64,000 nucleotides of DNA. It comes from Aristolochia californica. Taxonomy: Eukaryota > Streptophyta > Magnoliopsida > Piperales > Aristolochiaceae. Made by a program: the position numbers and the translations under genes. Numbering within the stretch: position 1 is the stretch's first letter; each line of letters starts with the position of its first letter. Below are positions 62,201 to 64,000 of the stretch, piece by piece. The stretch lies in assembly GCA_029961685.1 (NCBI GenBank), contig JARWKL010000004.1, forward strand, positions 21,147,610 through 21,211,609, written 5' to 3'. The notes below the pieces were generated by a model, which was not told the DNA's origin, did not search any database, and saw only the letters and a program-made list of their open reading frames with translations.

Positions 62201-64000
62201 AACTTCTGTGTTCATTTGTCGTGTGTGAATAAATTTTCTTTACTTACATTTGTTATTGCTTTATATTCTTTCTATACATAAACTCTAAAATTTTCATTTT
62301 GTTGTGATCTATTTGCCTTTTATCTCTTTTGTTCTTTTCGAGACGAAGGGATAGTCAAAACTCAGGTTTTGATTTAAGAAAAAAGTATATGTCTAAAATG
62401 AAAATGCACAATGCACAAATGTAGAGAGAGATAATTCAAAAAGCTTCTGTAATTTTTAGGGATTGTAAACTATTTTTAGTTTTTATATAACTGGTGTTGC
62501 AATCGTTGGGAAAAGTGGGAGGCGGGGGATTTTTAACTAAGTGTTGACTCCCAATCCATAAGTCATTCCTTACAAAAAATATGGCTTGTTATCCATGATA
62601 ATTCACTTTACAATCATCTATTATTGTTAGGACAACTTTTTGTAAGTGGGCAAAATAATGGCTTTTTTGACTAAGGTAAATATCCCGTCGCACGTTCACT
62701 TGAGAATTTAATGATATTCTCTTTAAATGGTTTGGATCCATACGTAATTTGCATCTTTAACATGTTTCAAGCATGCATATCCATTTTTTAAAACATGTGC
62801 AGAAAAATCTCTTTCTTATAAAATTCCAAGCTATTAGAGTTGAACTAGTGGAATTTCCCAAACTTGGATAAAAAAACTTTAGAGTTCATTTGTTGTGTGT
62901 GAAAAAATTTCTTTACTTACATTTGTTATTGCTTTATATTCTTTCCATACATAAACTCTAAAATTTTCATTTAGTTGTGACCTATTTGCCTTTTATCTCT
63001 TTTTTTGTTTACAAGATGAAGGGAAAGTGAGAACTCAATTTTTAATTTAAGAAAAAAGCATACATCAAAAAAGGAAATGCACAAAGCACAGATTTAGAGA
63101 GAAAATTCCAAAAAGTATCTGTAATTTTTAGGGATTGTAAACTCTTTTTATTTTTTATATATCAAGTTGTGCAATCGTCGAAAAATGGGGGAGGTGGGGG
63201 ATTTTTTAACTATGTGTTGACTCCTAATCCATAAGTCATTCCTAATAAAAATATAGCCCATTACGCATGATAAATCACTTTACAATTCTATGATCGTGAG
63301 GTCAACTTTCTATAAATGGGAAAAATTATGGCTTGTTTGACTCAGGTAAATATCCCACCGCACGCTCACTTGACAATTTAATGTTATTCTCTTTAAAAGG
63401 TTTTGATCCATAGGTCATTTGCATATTTAACTTGTTTCAAGCATGCATATACATTTTTTAAAACATGTGTAGAAAAATCTCATTCGTATAAAATTCAAAG
63501 CTATTAGGGTTGAACTAGTGGAATTTCCCAAAGTTGGATAACAACAATTTTGTGTTCATTTGTGGTACGTGAATAAATTTGCTTTACTTACATTTGTCAT
63601 TGCTCAAAATTATTTCATACTTAAACTCTAAAATTTTTATTTTTTTGTGATCTATTTGCCTTTAATCTCTTTTTTTGTTTACAAGATGAAGGGAAAATGA
63701 AAACTCAAGCTTTTATTTAAGAAAAAAGTATACATCTAAAATTGAAATGAACAATGCACAAATGTTGAGAGAGATAATTCCAAAAATTGTATGTAATTTT
63801 TAGGGATTGTAAACTCTTTTTAGTTTTTATATATTAGGTTTTGAACTCATACGGAAATGGGTGAGCCGGGGGATTTTTAACTGAGTGTTTACACCCATTG
63901 CATAAGTCATTCCTTACAAAAATATAGCTCGTTAGGCTTGATAAATCACTTTACAATCATCTATGATCGTTAGGTCAGCTTTTTTTAAATGGGCAAAATA

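Larger units (their letters stand above)
1..64000. repeat. Satellite DNA array, ~672 bp monomer, head to tail across the whole window
   Basis: The window is a tandem array of one monomer family. Each monomer, read from the G-rich landmark, contains in order: TCGGGAAAAG plus a G-run; GATTTTTAACTGAGTGTTGA; ATAGCCCGTTACGCATGATA; ATCATCTATGATCGTTAGGT; GGCAAAATAATGGCTTGTTT; TATCCCACCGCACGTTCACT; GGTTTGGATCCATAGG; TTTCAAGCATGCATATCC; TTTTTTAAAACATGTGTAG; GCTATTAGGGTTGAACTAGT; TTTGTGGTGTGTGAATAAAT; CCATACATAAACTCTAAAAT; a T-tract of 7-16 bases; ACGAGATGAAGGGAAAGTG; GAAATGCACAATGCACAAAT; TAGAGAGAGATAATTCC; TTTTTAGGGATTGTAAACTC; and TTTTTATATATCAGG. I counted 98 landmarks, and full-length spacing clusters at 670-676 bp. 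All copies face the same way and I saw no inversion. Most copies carry a BamHI site (GGATCC), SphI (GCATGC) and SpeI (ACTAGT). The orientation given is simply that of the supplied strand. The family is not recognised by name. Copies differ by scattered substitutions, indels and class-specific variants, which allow the sub-blocks listed separately. Confidence 0.98.
47866..64000. repeat. Right-hand satellite subfamily
   Basis: Landmarks are at 47866, 48536, 49211, 49861, 50535, 51267, 51940, 52593, 53264, 53937, 54600, 55272, 55943, 56616, 57287, 57954, 58629, 59193, 59874, 60548, 61208, 61840, 62506, 63178 and 63850. Nearly all carry CTTGAGAATTT (left region: CTTGGGAATTT), and many carry CCAAGCTATT and GGTTTTGCAAT. 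Internal relationships exist: 53937/60548 and 54600/61208 (offset about 6610) share TGTTGCTCTC and a 16 bp deletion leaving TTTTCCACTA; 58629/59874 share ATTCTAGC- or ATTCTGGC-, CATTAGTGGT and CCATATATAAAC. The unit from 58629 is 564 bp, with about 110 bp lost at 59140. The 61208 unit is 632 bp, with the CTCGGG-to-AATTTAATG segment missing near 61373. The window ends mid-monomer. Confidence 0.87.

Noticed and set aside
1..64000. Ribosomal DNA intergenic spacer or 5S array
   Set aside because: No part of any interval resembles 5S, 5.8S, 18S or 25S rRNA, and all 98 intervals are accounted for by the same monomer.

Overview
The whole 64 kb window is one satellite DNA array. A single AT-rich monomer of about 672 bp (full-length copies mostly 669-679 bp) repeats head to tail, always in the same orientation, from the first base to the last. 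By hand I located 98 copies of a G-rich landmark (TCGGGAAAAG followed by a G-run), at positions 91 to 63850. Mean spacing is about 657 bp because a minority of copies carry deletions. The array enters and leaves the window without a flank. I found no credible protein-coding gene, RNA gene, transposable element, CRISPR array or origin.

The organism is a eukaryote and most likely a plant. Evidence is the long homogeneous satellite, the roughly 72% A+T in lines I counted, and four monomers carrying in-register plant-type telomere units (TTTAGGG), one with three perfect units at 36386-36406. I do not recognise the satellite family and cannot name the species. A centromeric, pericentromeric or other heterochromatic location is a reasonable inference, not something the sequence proves.

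Layout: 1-10 kb holds diverged monomers, including a three-monomer repeat at offset 1992 bp. 10.1-13.5 kb is a clean two-monomer higher-order repeat (1344 bp). 13.5-18.6 kb is a mosaic of chimeric and truncated monomers. About 18.8-21.4 kb is a copy of about 1.65-4.25 kb displaced by 17,155 bp. 21.7-25.7 kb is irregular, with several deletions. 25.7-30.25 kb is a four-monomer block followed by a second copy that lost one monomer. 30.2-40.3 kb is a young-looking multi-monomer repeat (3.78 kb, then 2.69 kb) that includes the telomere-bearing monomers. 40.3-44.8 kb holds a three-monomer repeat at about 2.02 kb, with the fourth telomere-bearing monomer. 44.8-47.4 kb is a two-monomer repeat of 1316 bp. 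From about 48 kb to the end a sister subfamily dominates, recognisable by CTTGAGAATTT, CCAAGCTATT and GGTTTTGCAAT in place of CTTGGGAATTT, CCGAGCTATT and GGTTCTGCAAT.

No genes act together here. The content is a record of array evolution: unequal exchange, segmental duplication, gene-conversion-like chimeras, microhomology deletions and short templated insertions. All offsets and spacings were counted by hand from line coordinates and may be wrong by a few bases.
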